From: Typha latifolia | Taxonomy: Eukaryota > Streptophyta > Magnoliopsida > Poales > Typhaceae | DNA: 64,000 nt | Assembly: GCA_019914945.1 (NCBI GenBank) | Contig: CM034100.1 | Span: forward strand, 1,129,209 to 1,193,208 | Reading direction: 5' to 3' | Part shown: in pieces, positions 1 to 12,847 of the stretch | Layout: every line of letters starts with the position of its first letter | Numbering within the stretch: position 1 is the first letter of the stretch | Notes under the pieces: generated by a model | Told to the model about the DNA's origin: nothing | Database searches by the model: none | The model's input: the letters and a program-made list of their open reading frames with translations, nothing else | Made by a program: the position numbers and the translations under genes

Positions 1-1050
1 AGCTTTTTTATGTCTAAATTGTTTACTTTTTAACAGTAAATTAAAAAGGGTAGATATACGTGTAAAAATCATGTGTTTTAAAAATCAAGATTTTGAAAAG
101 TAAATACTAATTTTGAAAGGTATGTAAGCTAAAAATCCCTACTAAGAATTGCAAGAGAATGAGTAAGAGTGATTTTTAAATAAAGATTATGCTATTCAGC
201 GACAGTAATTGAGAGTTGCATTTTAATGTACTTCACATGTTAGAGATTTTACTTTATTTAAGATTAAAGTGTATAACCAACTCTAATACACAAAATTAAT
301 ATAAACTATAAAATAAATAATGTATACTATATTGTTAATATATTGCTAAGCTCGTGAGCTTAGTGAGGAACCAATGGTAAATTATAAATTTATATTTTTT
401 TACTTAATTATACTTTACCTCATGTGTTTTGACACATTATTATTTTACCCTCATATATTATAAATAGCGTATAACTTCTGTGCTTTTGAAAAACTATATA
501 CCCTTAAAATTAACTTTCTATCCACTATAATTGAAAAAAGATTAAAATTTATTAGATAATAAATTAAAATTATTTATCTACTCTTAAATATTATTGTGTT
601 GCTACTACAAGCAATATAAGTAAAGATAGGATAGAGAAACAAAGTGGGAAGTATAGAACTTGGAGAAAGAAGATGACTTGGAAAAACTATCTTTTTTTAG
701 TTTAGTTTAAGAAAGAAGACGAGTGCAAAATTATTTAATAAATTTTAAAAATTTATTTATGTGAGTAATTTAGTCTAGCAAAAAAAGAACTTATTATTTA
801 TGTGCCTCACAGATGACTTTTGACTAAGTGAAGTCTAATAGATAGATGAGTTTAATTTTAGTTTTTTAAAATCCAAGGATATTTGTAGTATAAGAAGTTA
901 AAATGATAGTGGGGTACATGGGGCAAACTGTAATTTTATTTTCTCCCTCCTTACATAAGCTAAATAGAAGCAGAGGAGCGAGCATTACCCCGGATAACAC
1001 GAGATTTAATGAGCCGGGTTAGAATAGAGTAAGCGTAGAAACAGAAGCAG
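1..1050. other. AT-rich upstream region of the DnaJ gene
   Basis: No coding potential is visible. The first 900 bases are very AT-rich with short A/T runs. From about 940 the sequence becomes less AT-rich and probably contains the promoter and 5' leader of the DnaJ gene that starts at 1176. I saw no clear heat-shock element array, although short GAA-type half-sites occur around 1037-1050. Confidence 0.5.
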
Positions 1051-1052
1051 AG

Positions 1053-1101
<49 letters not shown>
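1053..1101. repeat. Compound (GT)n(GA)n microsatellite in 5' leader
   Basis: A run of GT dinucleotides passes directly into a run of GA dinucleotides. It lies about 75 bases upstream of the DnaJ start codon, so it is probably in the 5' untranslated leader. Confidence 0.9.
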
Positions 1102-1175
1102 CTACCCTTCTTCTCGAGCTACGACGAAGTCCTACGAGATCTTGGAGAAGAACGAGATCGAAGTAGCAAGAAGAG

Positions 1176-4100
1176 ATGGGCGTTGATTACTACAAAGTTC
1201 TTCAAGTCGATCGAAGCGCCAAAGACGACGACCTTAAGAAAGCCTATCGCAAGCTCGCCATGAAGTGGCACCCGGATAAGAACCCTAGCAACAAGAAGGA
1301 AGCCGAAGCCAAGTTCAAGCAAATCTCCGAGGCCTACGATGTACTCTTATACTATCTATCCCGCCTTTGTCTATTATTCTCCTTATCCAAATCCTAATCT
1401 AAAACTCTAGACAGGTCTTAAGCGATCCCCAGAAGCGCGCAATCTACGACCAATTCGGGGAGGAAGGGCTTAAAGGACAAGTTCCCCCCCAGTCCGGCGC
1501 TGGATTCGGGTCCGGGAATGCCGAGTTCAGGTTTAACCCTAGGAGCGCCGATGAGATCTTTTCTGAGATTTTTGGCTCGTCAAGTCCATTTTTTGGCGGT
1601 GGCGGCAGTGGTGGCATGGGGGAAGGAGCCGGGGTCGCGAGGCGGAGGAGGGCGGTTTCCTCGGGGATTATTCGGGGAGGATATTTTCTCGGCGTTTGGA
1701 GGGGGCGGGCGAGGGGAGGGGTCGGCAAATGCGGCACCCCGGAAGGCGCCGCAGATTGAGCGACCGCTGGTTTGTAGCCTCGAGGATTTGTATAAGGGGG
1801 CGAGTAAGAAGATGAAGATCTCAAGGGATGTTTTTGACGCTAATGGGTGAGCTATGCAAGTTCTTGGTTAGATACTTATTACTTGTTCTTGCTTTTCGAT
1901 GCTAGATCTTTACTGAGAGTGTTCTTATGGAGTTTATCTGTGTATGTTTGTGTAGTATATTAAGATAAATTCTTCAACCATGATATGTGATACCTTGGCC
2001 TTAGACTGCATTCTTGTTCTATCATAACTTGGAGCACAATGTAGCTTGTTCCATAGTTCATCTCCTGAATAGGCATTCTGGATCGATCTGTTATATGTTA
2101 CGCTAACAGATGTGAGCTTGATATATTCATTTTGGCTGCTAGAGTTCTACTGTTCCAGTGTTGGTTTTAGACCTCGCTTAACATGATTGTAGTAAACTAT
2201 GTAGACATATACAGTATTAGCATATCCACATTCAATATGTAGGCTGTCCTCACACTTTGTATGCATTAGGATTTGTGTAGATCTAGTTTTCTTCTTGTAA
2301 TATCATATGCTTGATTCTTTTTCTAAGTACAAAGTTACAATATATCTAATTAATCATCATATGGAACTCATCCACATTATGAGAGAAAGGTGTAAAATTT
2401 ATTGCTTATTTTCTATCGTTCATCTTGATATCTTTTGGGTATAGGCAAGTTTCTCTTATGCATAGATCATCTCTGAATATCTATAATGCTAACTAGCTTT
2501 GGGAAGCAGCCATGCACTTGAGAGTTTAGTAAGGAAATACTAGATAGACAATCTTCTTGCCAGGCAGACTGTTGAACTATCTATAGGTCTCCATTTTCGA
2601 AGGGGTACAAAGAGTTCCACTAAAATCCATGTATGACTGACTTTTAATGAAGAACCCTTTTGCATGAGAAAGTCAGCTTTTTTTTATATATCAAAGAGCG
2701 GGAATCAAAGATATCTGATGTCAAGTTTGGCAATCCGGCTTACTTAGCAGTAAGAAACAAGTGGTTGTCGATGACTCAGCTGACCAAGTATGCATATGAC
2801 TCTCCCTAGTATCTGGTAAATGACCAACTGTGCCTTTGACTCTCCCTAATATTTGGTAAAGATAGTTGGCAGAAAGTAATGGATGAAATGATCCTTGCTA
2901 TGATTATAGCCTATAGACCAACTTCCGTTATTGCAAGGAATCACTTACTTCAAAGTCTATTTCCGTTATTGCTGGTAAACATTAGTTACATTACTCCACT
3001 ATTGCTCTGGACTGAGTTAACCTATCAGAGGATTCTCTAGGAAACTGCGCATTCTAACTTCCACTATGCAAGGGGTTAGAAATAATTCATATGGATCATT
3101 ATGCTGTCATTCATACGTAGTGATCCTTGATGCTTAAGAATACCCATCTTAAGGTCCTGTTAATGTTTCTATGCCTTAAATTTTCTAAATATACAAGATC
3201 TTTGGAAGCCTTGTCTCCTGAAAACCTAAGCCTTGTCCTTCTCTGGCCTCAATGTATATGATATGAAAAATTGAGTAGAAGTACTTCAAGTTTGCCTTGT
3301 TTGACCTTGGTTGATATGTTAGGTCTGTTTGGCTCTCTAGTTTCTGACTGAAGTATATTTTGGTGGACTGTATTTTTAAGCTGCATTATTGTAGCAGAGT
3401 GTAAGTACACAATTACACATTGCTACATTGTGGCCGTTTGTCTCAATTAAAGAAGTGGCAAATTCGAGATCTTTCATTAGGTTGGAACTCAGTACAGTTG
3501 GGCCCTATTAAGATTAGGCCGAATTGAGGTAGTTTGGTTAGATCAATTCGTCAGTTGATGTCAGGTTTTGTCAGACCTATCAATTCAACACTTTGGCTGT
3601 TGTTATTTGTTAATGGTATCATATTTTAACAGATAATACATTTCTTTTTTCATGGTCAGGTTTTCAGTCTGCTGAATTTAGTAGAGTATAGCGTACAGCG
3701 AGTCATTAAACACCATGTGCAACATCGTGTCAATTATTGTATTCTCCTGTTATACCAAAGTACAATTCATCTTGTTTCTCGCCAAAATTTATTTCCATAC
3801 TCCCTTAATGGATGTGAGAAAACATGATCTGGTTTAACATTGCAAATGATTTTTCTTCTCTTTCCAATAGTATTTCCAACCTTCATGGCAGTAATAATCG
3901 GCTCTTTACTTCTCCTGATAATGATTTTTGTTAGATATTGGCAGTGAAGCAGAATTTTGTTAAAATTCCATTTCTATGACAATGTTCATGAGCCTTATGC
4001 TTATTCTTGCAATTTAAGTAATTTATATTTTTTTTTGTGTGAGAATTTTCTGGTGGTTGTTATCACCAAACAAAAGTGAATGCTGTTGCAGTAAGAATCC

Positions 4101-4600
4101 TCTAAGCTATTATTTTTCAGGAGGCCTATCATTGTTATTGACGTATACTGCTTTTCTTCTTCAGGCGGCCAACAACTGTGGAGGAGATTTTGACTATTGA
4201 TATTAAGCCTGGCTGGAAGAAGGGTACAAAGATCACATTTCCTGAGAAAGGCAATGAAATGCGTAACTTAATACCTTCAGATCTGGTGTTCATCATTGAT
4301 GAGAAACCACACAGTATGTTCAAGAGAGAGGGGAATGATTTGATCGTCACGCAAAAAGTCTCTCTTGTTGAGGCTCTCACAGGTTGCACTGTCCAGTTGA
4401 CAACTCTAGATGGCCGTCACTTGACAGTTCCTATAAAATCCATTATCAGTCCCAGCTATGAAGAAATTGTTCAAGGTGAAGGCATGCCGATATCAAAGGA
4501 ACCATCGAAAAAGGGGAACTTAAGGATCAGATTTCAAATCAAATTCCCGAGTAAGCTTACGCCTGATCAGAAGACAGGCGTCCAACAATTGTTATCTTGA
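1176..4600 (+). CDS. Class B DnaJ/HSP40 co-chaperone, frameshifted in exon 2
   Basis: This is a J-domain protein of the DNAJB1-like plant family, a cytosolic co-chaperone that stimulates Hsp70 ATPase and delivers unfolded substrates. Exons are 1176-1340, 1415-1846 and 4165-4600. Exon 1 begins [15 protein letters not shown] and carries the HPD motif at residues 32-34. A Gly/Phe-rich linker follows, then the C-terminal substrate-binding and dimerisation domains ([35 protein letters not shown]). All splice junctions fit GT-AG and phase. The oddity is in exon 2. The frame set by exon 1 runs through [17 protein letters not shown], then the family sequence continues one base out of phase from about 1650 ([17 protein letters not shown]). 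In the starting frame a stop occurs at 1757-1759. Removing one base would give 343 residues, the usual family length. Either a sequencing or assembly indel in the G-rich tract or a real disabling mutation would explain this; I favour an error because everything else is intact. Confidence 0.9.
1847..4164 (+). other. DnaJ intron 2
   Basis: This is a 2.3-kb intron of ordinary AT-rich sequence without a nested gene. It contains an imperfect tandem duplication of a 40-base unit at 2781-2820 and 2821-2860. No transposon ends were recognised. Confidence 0.6.
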
Positions 4601-5874
4601 CTGATAGTCAATGACTCTTTGCATAACTATGCTTGTTTATTCACGTCGAGAGTTGAAATATAAGTGTGGTTCAGTTTGTGACTTCAGAAGTAGTTTCAGG
4701 AGTAGCAGTTTAGTACTTAGGTTTTACAAGCTCTAGCTGGATGCCTGGATCTAATATGCAGTTTACTTATTTTCCCAAGATAATGCTACAAATATTAGCA
4801 TGCAGATCAAATTTTCTGACCCTTGTTTTTTTTCTGGACATCCATGTTTTTGATCTCTTCTACTGAGACAGACAATCAATGCGATGATGTAGGTCGGTTT
4901 GACAGTGCACTCCTTGGGCCGATTCATTTCTTTATGACAATGTTGGTCTCGTAAACAGCCCCCCCACAGCCATTCCCAGAATCATCTTTGTAAGCGCATA
5001 TGAGAAGCTTGACCAAGGATCTGGGTCTACAGAGGAATCCTCCTGTGTTCATCAAATGGTAAACAACCATATTCACGCATATTTTCCTTCTCTTCCTCTA
5101 GCATTTGCTTTGCATCATTCAATTCAAGAAATGCAGTACCACTAAAGTTGAATACGGTAGATGAAGATAAAGATACAAAAGAGGAGACAATTTGCATATA
5201 TGATGCACCACTCACTCTTCTATTTGCATTAATATGTGACAGATGAATGATCTCCAACATGAATTCGTTGCTGCATATGAATATTTTTCTCCCAGTGGTC
5301 TAATACATTGCTATACAATGTTTTGACTGACGGATGGCAATGTGGCATCCATTATACTACCGTAACTACCAGCCCTTGCAAGAAGCAGTACGCAATTCGG
5401 AGCTCCGTTTTAGATATTCATCTAGGGGACTCCGACCCGCCGGACCCGAGAAAAGGTTCAACACAACACCAACATTTGATTGACAAGGACATCTGGTATA
5501 TTCCGCACCTTGGCGTACCATAAACCATTCTCTTACGCTCACCGAAACAAAATGAGACCCAGGAAAGCAAAAGCCCCTCTCAATCTCATTCAGTTGCAAT
5601 GCAACAAATAATTATGGGTACAATTATGGGTGTCTACAAAGATAAAAAGACCAATTGGTAATTTAGTAAATTACCGTACTAATTTTCCCTTTCGGATTCC
5701 AAATAATTTTAGTTCCCCTTCCTTCTTATACCGATCTCAAGCTCCGCTCTCGCGAGCACAACGCTGCATGCGTTTCTCTTCTATTTGCATCTCCGTCTTC
5801 TTCATTCTTTCTTTCGTAACGGCGGATCACTCCTTCCTTCTCCTTCCTCGTCCTCCGATCTCGTCTTCTTCGCC
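4601..5874. other. Intergenic region, DnaJ to Alfin-like gene
   Basis: The first few hundred bases are likely the DnaJ 3' UTR. The last 150 bases, pyrimidine-rich (TTCTTC-type runs), are likely the Alfin-like promoter and leader. A 77-codon minus-strand reading frame at 5027-5260 has a charged C-terminus but matches no family that I know, and it is probably chance. Confidence 0.5.
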
Positions 5875-8800
5875 ATGGAAGCGGGTTCGATGGCCGCAAC
5901 TCCACGCACCGTCGAGGAAATCTTCAAAGATTTCAGCAGCCGTCGTGCCGGCATCGCGCGAGCCCTAACCCACGGTCTCCTCCAAACCCTACCTCTCTTT
6001 TGCTTGCGACATTTCTGACTTCTCTAATGCCTCCTCTCTTTCGCTACGGCAGATGTGGATGAGTTTTACGCGCAGTGCGATCCAGGTTTCCAGATCCGAC
6101 TTCATATGCTTCTTGATGCCTTGAATTGTTAGTCATTTTGGTTCTTTATGGTGTTTTAACAACTGATATTTTGGCCTTTTTTTTTCGGTTGGGATTGCGT
6201 TGGAACAGAGAAGGAAAATCTTTGCTTGTACGGCCACCCGGACGAGTCGTGGGAGGTGACCTTGCCGGCGGAGGAGGTTCCGCCGGAGCTTCCAGAGCCG
6301 GCTCTCGGGATCAATTTCGCGAGGGATGGGATGAACCGCAAGGATTGGCTCTCCCTGGTGGCTGTGCATAGTGATTCGTGGCTTCTCTCCGTCGCATTCT
6401 ATTTCGGGGCTCGACTTAACCGAAACGACAGGTATCCGACTTCTTTTGTTTGGTACCTCTCTACACAAGATTTTTCTGTTGATGTGTTTGCTTCATCAAG
6501 TACAGTAGTTTTTTTAAATTAATTAGAGAATGTCAACTGTTTGAAGCTAGACTTGTTGTGTTTTTAACTTATTATGACCGACTGATGCAAAGAGAATTAG
6601 AACATGATGACTATGTAGATTTTGCTGAGATTGTAGAAGAACTTCTTAATTTTCATGGATTAGGGGAACAAAGTAATTAGGAGGTGGTTTTAGCTCTTCA
6701 AAATTACATTGCCAAGATTGTATATACAGTTTACTAGAAGGACAAACTTTCTTCAACACAATCTAAATCTGATGCAAAAAGGAAAACCTATGGTTGGTCA
6801 CATCTACTTCACAAATTATGTGGAAGAGTTAGTTTGTGTGCAATTATGTTGTTGAACTGTGGCCATAGGTTTTCTCAAATTTCTGACTGGGAGTTGTATT
6901 TTCGTACCACATTTTAGCTTGTTGTTACTCGTTAGGAACTTCAACACAAGTGAATGTCACTAACAAGATTAGCGACTTCATCCTTCTTGGGATAATTTTT
7001 AGGATTTAGTTCTTAACATTGAATTATAGCATGTAGATATACTGTTATTACTTTTTGTTGATCAATTTTTCACTTTGTTTTAGTGTTCTCATAATTTATT
7101 TTGGTAATGATAGTGGAATTTTAGAAAGTTGAATGTCTGATCTTCAATGCATGTGTAGACGGATAACAAATGAAAATTTTGTGCAATAATGAGAAGCTTC
7201 TGATCATGTTGTTGGATCTTGGTGAGAGATGATTAAATGAATATTAGGGGCAAAGACCCCCCTCAATTAAAGTAGTATCTTTTCTCTTGTCTAGGCTATA
7301 TCCATGTTTATAGTACTCTGTAGGGGTGAATGTAATGTTTGGTGTGGACGTGAAACATGAGGAGGATATCTTTGTTGTTTTTTCTGTTGAGGTACATTGT
7401 ATAATTCAGGTGGTACGTGGTGCTTAGAAAATTATTATTCATTAGGAGTCATGTTCTATTGGCTAGAAATGTTATTGGCATGTTCTGCTTTATGGAGGGG
7501 CAAGATTCCCCCAATTGGGATCATATATATAAATAATGCCCGGTTTTCCTTATGGGAGGTCAAGTTTATTTATTGAAGATTCTGGAGATGCATTTATAAG
7601 CCAAGTTTATTTGATGTTGAATTTTTCTAACCATTTTTAATGTTGTTAGAGGAATGCCTTTACGATTAATTGGTTGCATATCTTTTCTAATGGGGTATAA
7701 CCTCTTCTAGAGCATCAGTCTATGATTACATTACCTGTTCTAGGAAATCTAGAAGTTACTGATAAAGGACTAATGTTATCTTAGATCACAAGCTTCAATG
7801 ACCTTATGTTTCATTGCTGTTGATTATTGGACTATGATTACACCTCATGTCATCATTTTGGTTCCTCAAACTCAGATTTTTTTGGCATAACATATCTTTG
7901 GATAGACACCTTTGCTCACTTAGGAAGTGAATCTTGACAAATTCTATTTACAATTTCATGAGCAAGAGGAGGGAGATTAATTAGAGTGATCGCAATATAG
8001 AAGAAAAAAATTCTTACAGTTCCTCCTTTTCCTTTAGTTCTATAATTATATAGTTGTTAAAATCAATCAAGCATTTATTGACATTCTCTTAAAAGGTAAT
8101 TATCCTTTCAACAAAGTTGCAAACCTAGTTCAAGGAAGTTTGTTTTACTGCCTTAAAAAATTAATTAGAATTTAATTGGAAAAAGGAGTATGCGGTCCTT
8201 TCAGTCTTTTGGGAAGAGGTGCATTGTATTGTGTTAAGTGATAGTTCTTATCGGTCATGAAACTTGGTTATATAGCTTTTCCTAAATGTAGGCTACAATC
8301 TTTTTCCAGTTAGATCATGAGTGACTAGATAAGTGTTTGTAACTTATATGACTTATGTTACATTATTAAGTGGTTGTTTGCAGTTTCTATTTTACCCTTC
8401 CAAAAAGTGATTAGGATAATGAAGTTTTAGTCACTGGTTCAGTATGTGTCCATGAACTGATTTACAGGAGAGTGCACTAGAAATATCTCACTTTGTTCCC
8501 ATATTTTATTGAGTCTGAGAACTTACATAAGTATCATTAGAAGGACCTTATTTGAATTGTGGTCTATGTTATTAAACCTGAAGAATTAGTGCTGCAATGG
8601 GCAACAATCGATGCAAGGAAAATGATAATTTTTAAATGGGCAAACCCCCTAAGAGGAGGATGCAGGAGATAGGTAACTACATCCTGGAACAACTACGAAT
8701 ATATTAGGTATTCCTAAGAAGATCCAATAATCTGTGGTGTTTGAGAAGTAAATCTAAGCAAGTTGGAATTTCTAAGTTTCGGCAATTTTGGGAGTGGGAA

Positions 8801-11800
8801 TTAGTTAACTATCTTCTCAATGCATACCTTGAGGGAGACAAGTTTCAGCATGAGTTATTATGCTGAGTTCAAGTCTCTATGCCGATAAGCATATGAGTAG
8901 CATCTTCTAATGCAATTATATGGTGTTTTACTTGTTGATCGTAAGATCTTGTGCAAAGTACTGTTCACCACTTTCAGTGTCCAGGATACTTACTTTTCCT
9001 TTACCTATTACTGTTGCTTTGTCTCTACTTCTCGTTATGCTTAACTTGTGCTAGTGAAATATAATGTTTTAACTGTTAACAGAACATATATAGAGTATAG
9101 GAAGAGGCAATTTTGCTAATTTGGTGGTATGTGCATTTATACGATTTCTTTGTTAGGAACTGTAGAACAAGTATGACTGTTCCTAGAATTGAATTCACTA
9201 CATTGATATACTTGATCAACCTAATATTTCCTGGTGTTGTTTACCATACTGATTTGTATGTTGAATGATCTTATATTACTTCAGCTAGAAAGATTGATAC
9301 TACTTCCTATATTGACATGCTAATCCTTGGTTTATGTACTTTTCTTTTATATCGTGGCCTATTATATGGTTAGCCTTGCCATTCCATTCCTTTCAGTTCA
9401 TACTGTGCTAACATTAACCAGCAGCAGCATGGGGATGACCTTATGAGGGTTATTGAGTGTTGACCAGTACCCCTGACAAAGTGACAAACTTGCACATGCC
9501 TATGGCCATACGCGTTCTAGTTTGATGCTCGTAGTTTGACAGTCATAGTTTGACAAAACGTGAGTATAGTTATTGGGACAAGTCTTGTTGCAAACCTGCA
9601 ATAAGGCAATCTTTAGTCCATTACATCCTTCTCATTAGCAGTACTGACTACTTGGCTTGGAATTACTTCGCCAACATGCTTGTTTGACTTGAACAGTTCA
9701 TACTGGCTCATTTCTTCTTGTTATTTAGTGGTAAAAAAGGACACAAAATATTCAGGTGCCAAAGGCTTTAATTAGGATTTTTTTTTCCAACCTTTACATG
9801 ATATATTCCTTGTGAAATTATTTTTTTGATTGGAAAGAGTTCCAAACATGAAGGATCATGTAATATTTACAAGATGCACCAACCCTATCCTTAACTTTTT
9901 AAATCTAAGATAAGGTTCAACCAGTTGGTGGTCAGAGACAGATAGGAAAGCTTCTCATTACAATTGTTTGCAATTTTCCTATATAAATAGTTTCACTTGA
10001 AATTCTGATAATTGGACAATCATTATCATGAACTTTTAAGGCTTCAAATTTTCCTAAGTTTACTACCATAGGCCTAAGTGCCTAACCAGACTTGACTATT
10101 TGGCATCAAAAGTGAACGGATATTCTTCTTCTCTGAATATTTCTATCTTGGTGCTTGTTGTAAATGAGAAGATGCTATTGAGGCAGGAAAACTGGTGACA
10201 AGAAATGTTAATGTTACAGAGAATTATTGATTCTAGATAATTCACACGGATAGGGCTGGTTAGGGACAGGGTTGGTTAGGTTAGTCTCCTTAAAGAGTTC
10301 ACTGTGACAAGCTTATGGATTCTGTGATTATTGCAATTCAATTCATGAGTGATATTGAAAGCTGACAATTCTTTTTTGTTTCATGAACTGACAAAGAGAA
10401 ATATGCTTTCCCCTGATCAGAATAGATTGTTGACATGTCTCAAGTTTTCTAGGTAATTTTGTGCCTTCCCTTTTTCAACAACATATAAACAAAAAGAAAA
10501 AGAAAAAACATATAAACAACCTTTGTGTGTTTAGCTTCTATTAGTGTCACTAACCTTTAGTTCTTGTATTTCATGATGACCTGCAGTCGATCTTGTGCTC
10601 CTGTTGTGTTTGTGACGCTCTGATACCATTTATTTTTCTTCTTTATTTTGGCCTTTTGGGCGCTGACCATGGTGGTCCATGTATCAGCATGTTCCACTTA
10701 AGTCCTATACTGATATGATAACAATCTCTTATTTTGAAACCAGCCATTCCAGCCCTGTTTCGATTTTCATGCAATTATCATATTGCGGACCTATATTGGG
10801 AATATCAATTCTGTATGTTGTCTCACACAATTTTCAAGCCTGTTAGTCTATTTGGCATGTGGGCATGCTAATCCGTGATGCTTAATAGGGGCACAGGGGC
10901 ATCAGAATGCTACCAATTTTGCACATTATGATGACTAGCTTTCAACATCTGAATTAACTGTCTTTAATCCAAGGCCTGTTATACCAGGTCGAGATTTATA
11001 AATGCCTATCATGTTTCACACAAGTATTCTTTATGTATTGATGAAGGCTGATGGTTCTAATATGATTATAACTTGACCATTGTTCCTTGAAGTGCTCTTT
11101 CATGCTTGAATTTTTTATATTATCGATATATCAGTTCCCTATCATGGAATTACTTTTCTTCATTACTTTTTAGTTCTTTCTTACTAGGTAAGTCAGCCAG
11201 GGAAAGCACTATTTGCATCTGCATACTAGAAGTCTGATTGCTTGGCACTTAAACCTTTACTTCACTCATACAGCTTGTAGTGTCTAAACTGTCATGTTGT
11301 CCATCACTTGGTGGGCAGTTTTTGAAAGCAGTCATGAGGGGTTCAAACCCTTAACCAAGCAAGGCAGGGCATCAGACAGGAAAATAAGAACATTAATATA
11401 CTTGTTTGAATCAATTATCTGCAAGGTAAAGTAGGATTTTGATTGGAAAATGGAATTACTTGAACTTTAATTGGTGGGTTTTTTTTTTTTCGGGGGGTTT
11501 GCTAACCAATTTGGAGCCATCGAAGCTCACACAGGCTTAATGCAGAATTTAGATGAAAACAAACTTTGGGACTGATAATTATTTATATCATGTCAATTGA
11601 GTTGATGGCTTTGTCTACGAATGACACAATGCCTGTATGGCTTTTGTCCTATACTGTATAAGTTAAATAAATTTGTTACTTTATTAGAGGGAGGGAGGGA
11701 GATGATTTGTGCTACTAGGAAATGAGTAAATGTAACTCTACTCGTTTAGACTAAGTGGGTATGTTAATGTTTTAGGACAGGATAGCTGATCAAAACAATT

Positions 11801-12847
11801 AATTGTAAGTCCTGAGGTAATCATAGATATCCTTTAAGATCTTTATAGCACTTCATCACATTGTTGTCCCCATTAATGTTAGGGGCTTTCTGTTGTGGCA
11901 CATTCTGGTTAGGCTGAATAGAACAGTTTCTGCGCCATGACTGAGTGATGATTTGGCAATTCCTGCTTGCTTCTGCAATATTGTACAAGTTGTTGGATTT
12001 TAGAGTTCCTGAGGCAATCATGAATATAGTACAAGTTGTTGGATTTTAGAGTAGAAAGATCACCTGTGTAGACCCTGGTCTGTTTCCTCAATTATATTAT
12101 TTAACACTCACAGACCTGTCTTACATCATCAATTCAACCTACCAAGTCTGACAAATATTTTACAAGTAGATATTGATATTTGACCTAATGAGCTTCTATT
12201 AATTCATTTCAAATTTTTGGTGAAAACATTTCTGATAGTTCAGAGCCCATATGTACTATTAGCCTATAGTTCGTCATCACAGGTTGGCACTTGGCAGTAT
12301 ATATTGGCATATGCTGCACATGCAAATTCGAATATAAAATGAGCTTTGTTATTATTCTTATTTTGCAACTGTTTATGCATTAACTTTTTCAAACCAACAG
12401 GAAACGTTTGTTCAGCATGATCAATGAACTTCCTACTGTTTTTGAGGTGGTAGCGGATAGAAGGCAACCAAAAGACAAGCCAGGCGTAGATAGTGGAAGT
12501 AAATCTAAACTGTCAACTAAGGTGACAAATCAAATGCTTTAATAAGTCCTCCATGAGCTTAGCATGACACATTTTCCTTTCATTCTTTTGTCCAGAGATC
12601 AAGTGACGGGCAGATAAAAAACAATTCAAAGGCAGCTGATGAAGGGTTCGGCGAAGATGATGATGAGCACAGTGAAACCCTTTGTGGAACATGTGGTGGC
12701 AACTACAATGCAGATGAGTTTTGGATTGGGTGTGATGTATGTGAAAGGTGGTTCCATGGAAAATGCGTGAAGATAACTCCTGCAAAAGCTGAAAGCATAA
12801 AGCAATACAAGTGCCCAAGCTGCAGTTCAAAGAAAGGAAGGCCGTAG
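5875..12847 (+). CDS. Alfin-like (AL) PHD-finger histone reader
   Basis: Alfin-like proteins are nuclear plant regulators whose C-terminal PHD finger binds H3K4me3; they act with PRC1 and in stress and germination control. Exons are 5875-5974, 6053-6085, 6209-6431, 12401-12521 and 12596-12847, giving 242 residues, normal for the family. The N-terminal Alfin (DUF3594) domain spans roughly residues 10-130 and shows [19 protein letters not shown], the family hallmark [20 protein letters not shown], and [17 protein letters not shown] variable Ser/Lys/Asp-rich linker follows. The PHD finger at about residues 188-240 has the Cys4-His-Cys3 pattern ([28 protein letters not shown]). The start codon begins a protein that enters the Alfin domain almost at once, and phases close at all four introns. 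Intron 3 is unusually long at 5,969 bases. Which of the several AL paralogues this is cannot be decided here. Confidence 0.96.
6432..12400 (+). other. Alfin-like intron 3, 6 kb
   Basis: This very long intron holds AT-rich sequence with no coding potential on either strand. A pair of identical 24-base direct repeats lies at 11983-12052. No terminal repeats or transposase remnants were recognised, but the length suggests old insertions. Confidence 0.6.
11983..12052. repeat. Identical 24-base direct repeats 46 bases apart
   Basis: Copies at 11983-12006 and 12029-12052 are identical. A related shorter block around 11811-11830 resembles the sequence between them (12008-12027), so a small segmental duplication is likely. 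Confidence 0.8.

Noticed and set aside
1057..1263. A 68-codon frame overlapping the DnaJ start as an upstream ORF.
   Set aside because: It begins at a GTG inside a GT microsatellite, not at an ATG, and encodes repeat-derived Cys/Val and Arg/Glu runs.
5027..5260. Minus-strand 77-codon frame as the last exon of a gene.
   Set aside because: The peptide resembles no known family, no upstream exons were seen, and the DnaJ and Alfin-like genes flank it closely on the other strand.
11318..11375. tRNA or SINE-type B-box, because GGTTCAAACCC occurs at about 11340-11350.
   Set aside because: No A-box at the right distance and no cloverleaf could be drawn.
6432..12400. Alfin-like intron 3 as a second U12 intron, because its donor begins GTATCC and GCATTAAC occurs at 12377-12384.
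   Set aside because: The donor lacks the CTT that completes the U12 consensus, the branch-like word has two mismatches, and a normal CAG acceptor is present. An ordinary U2 intron explains it.
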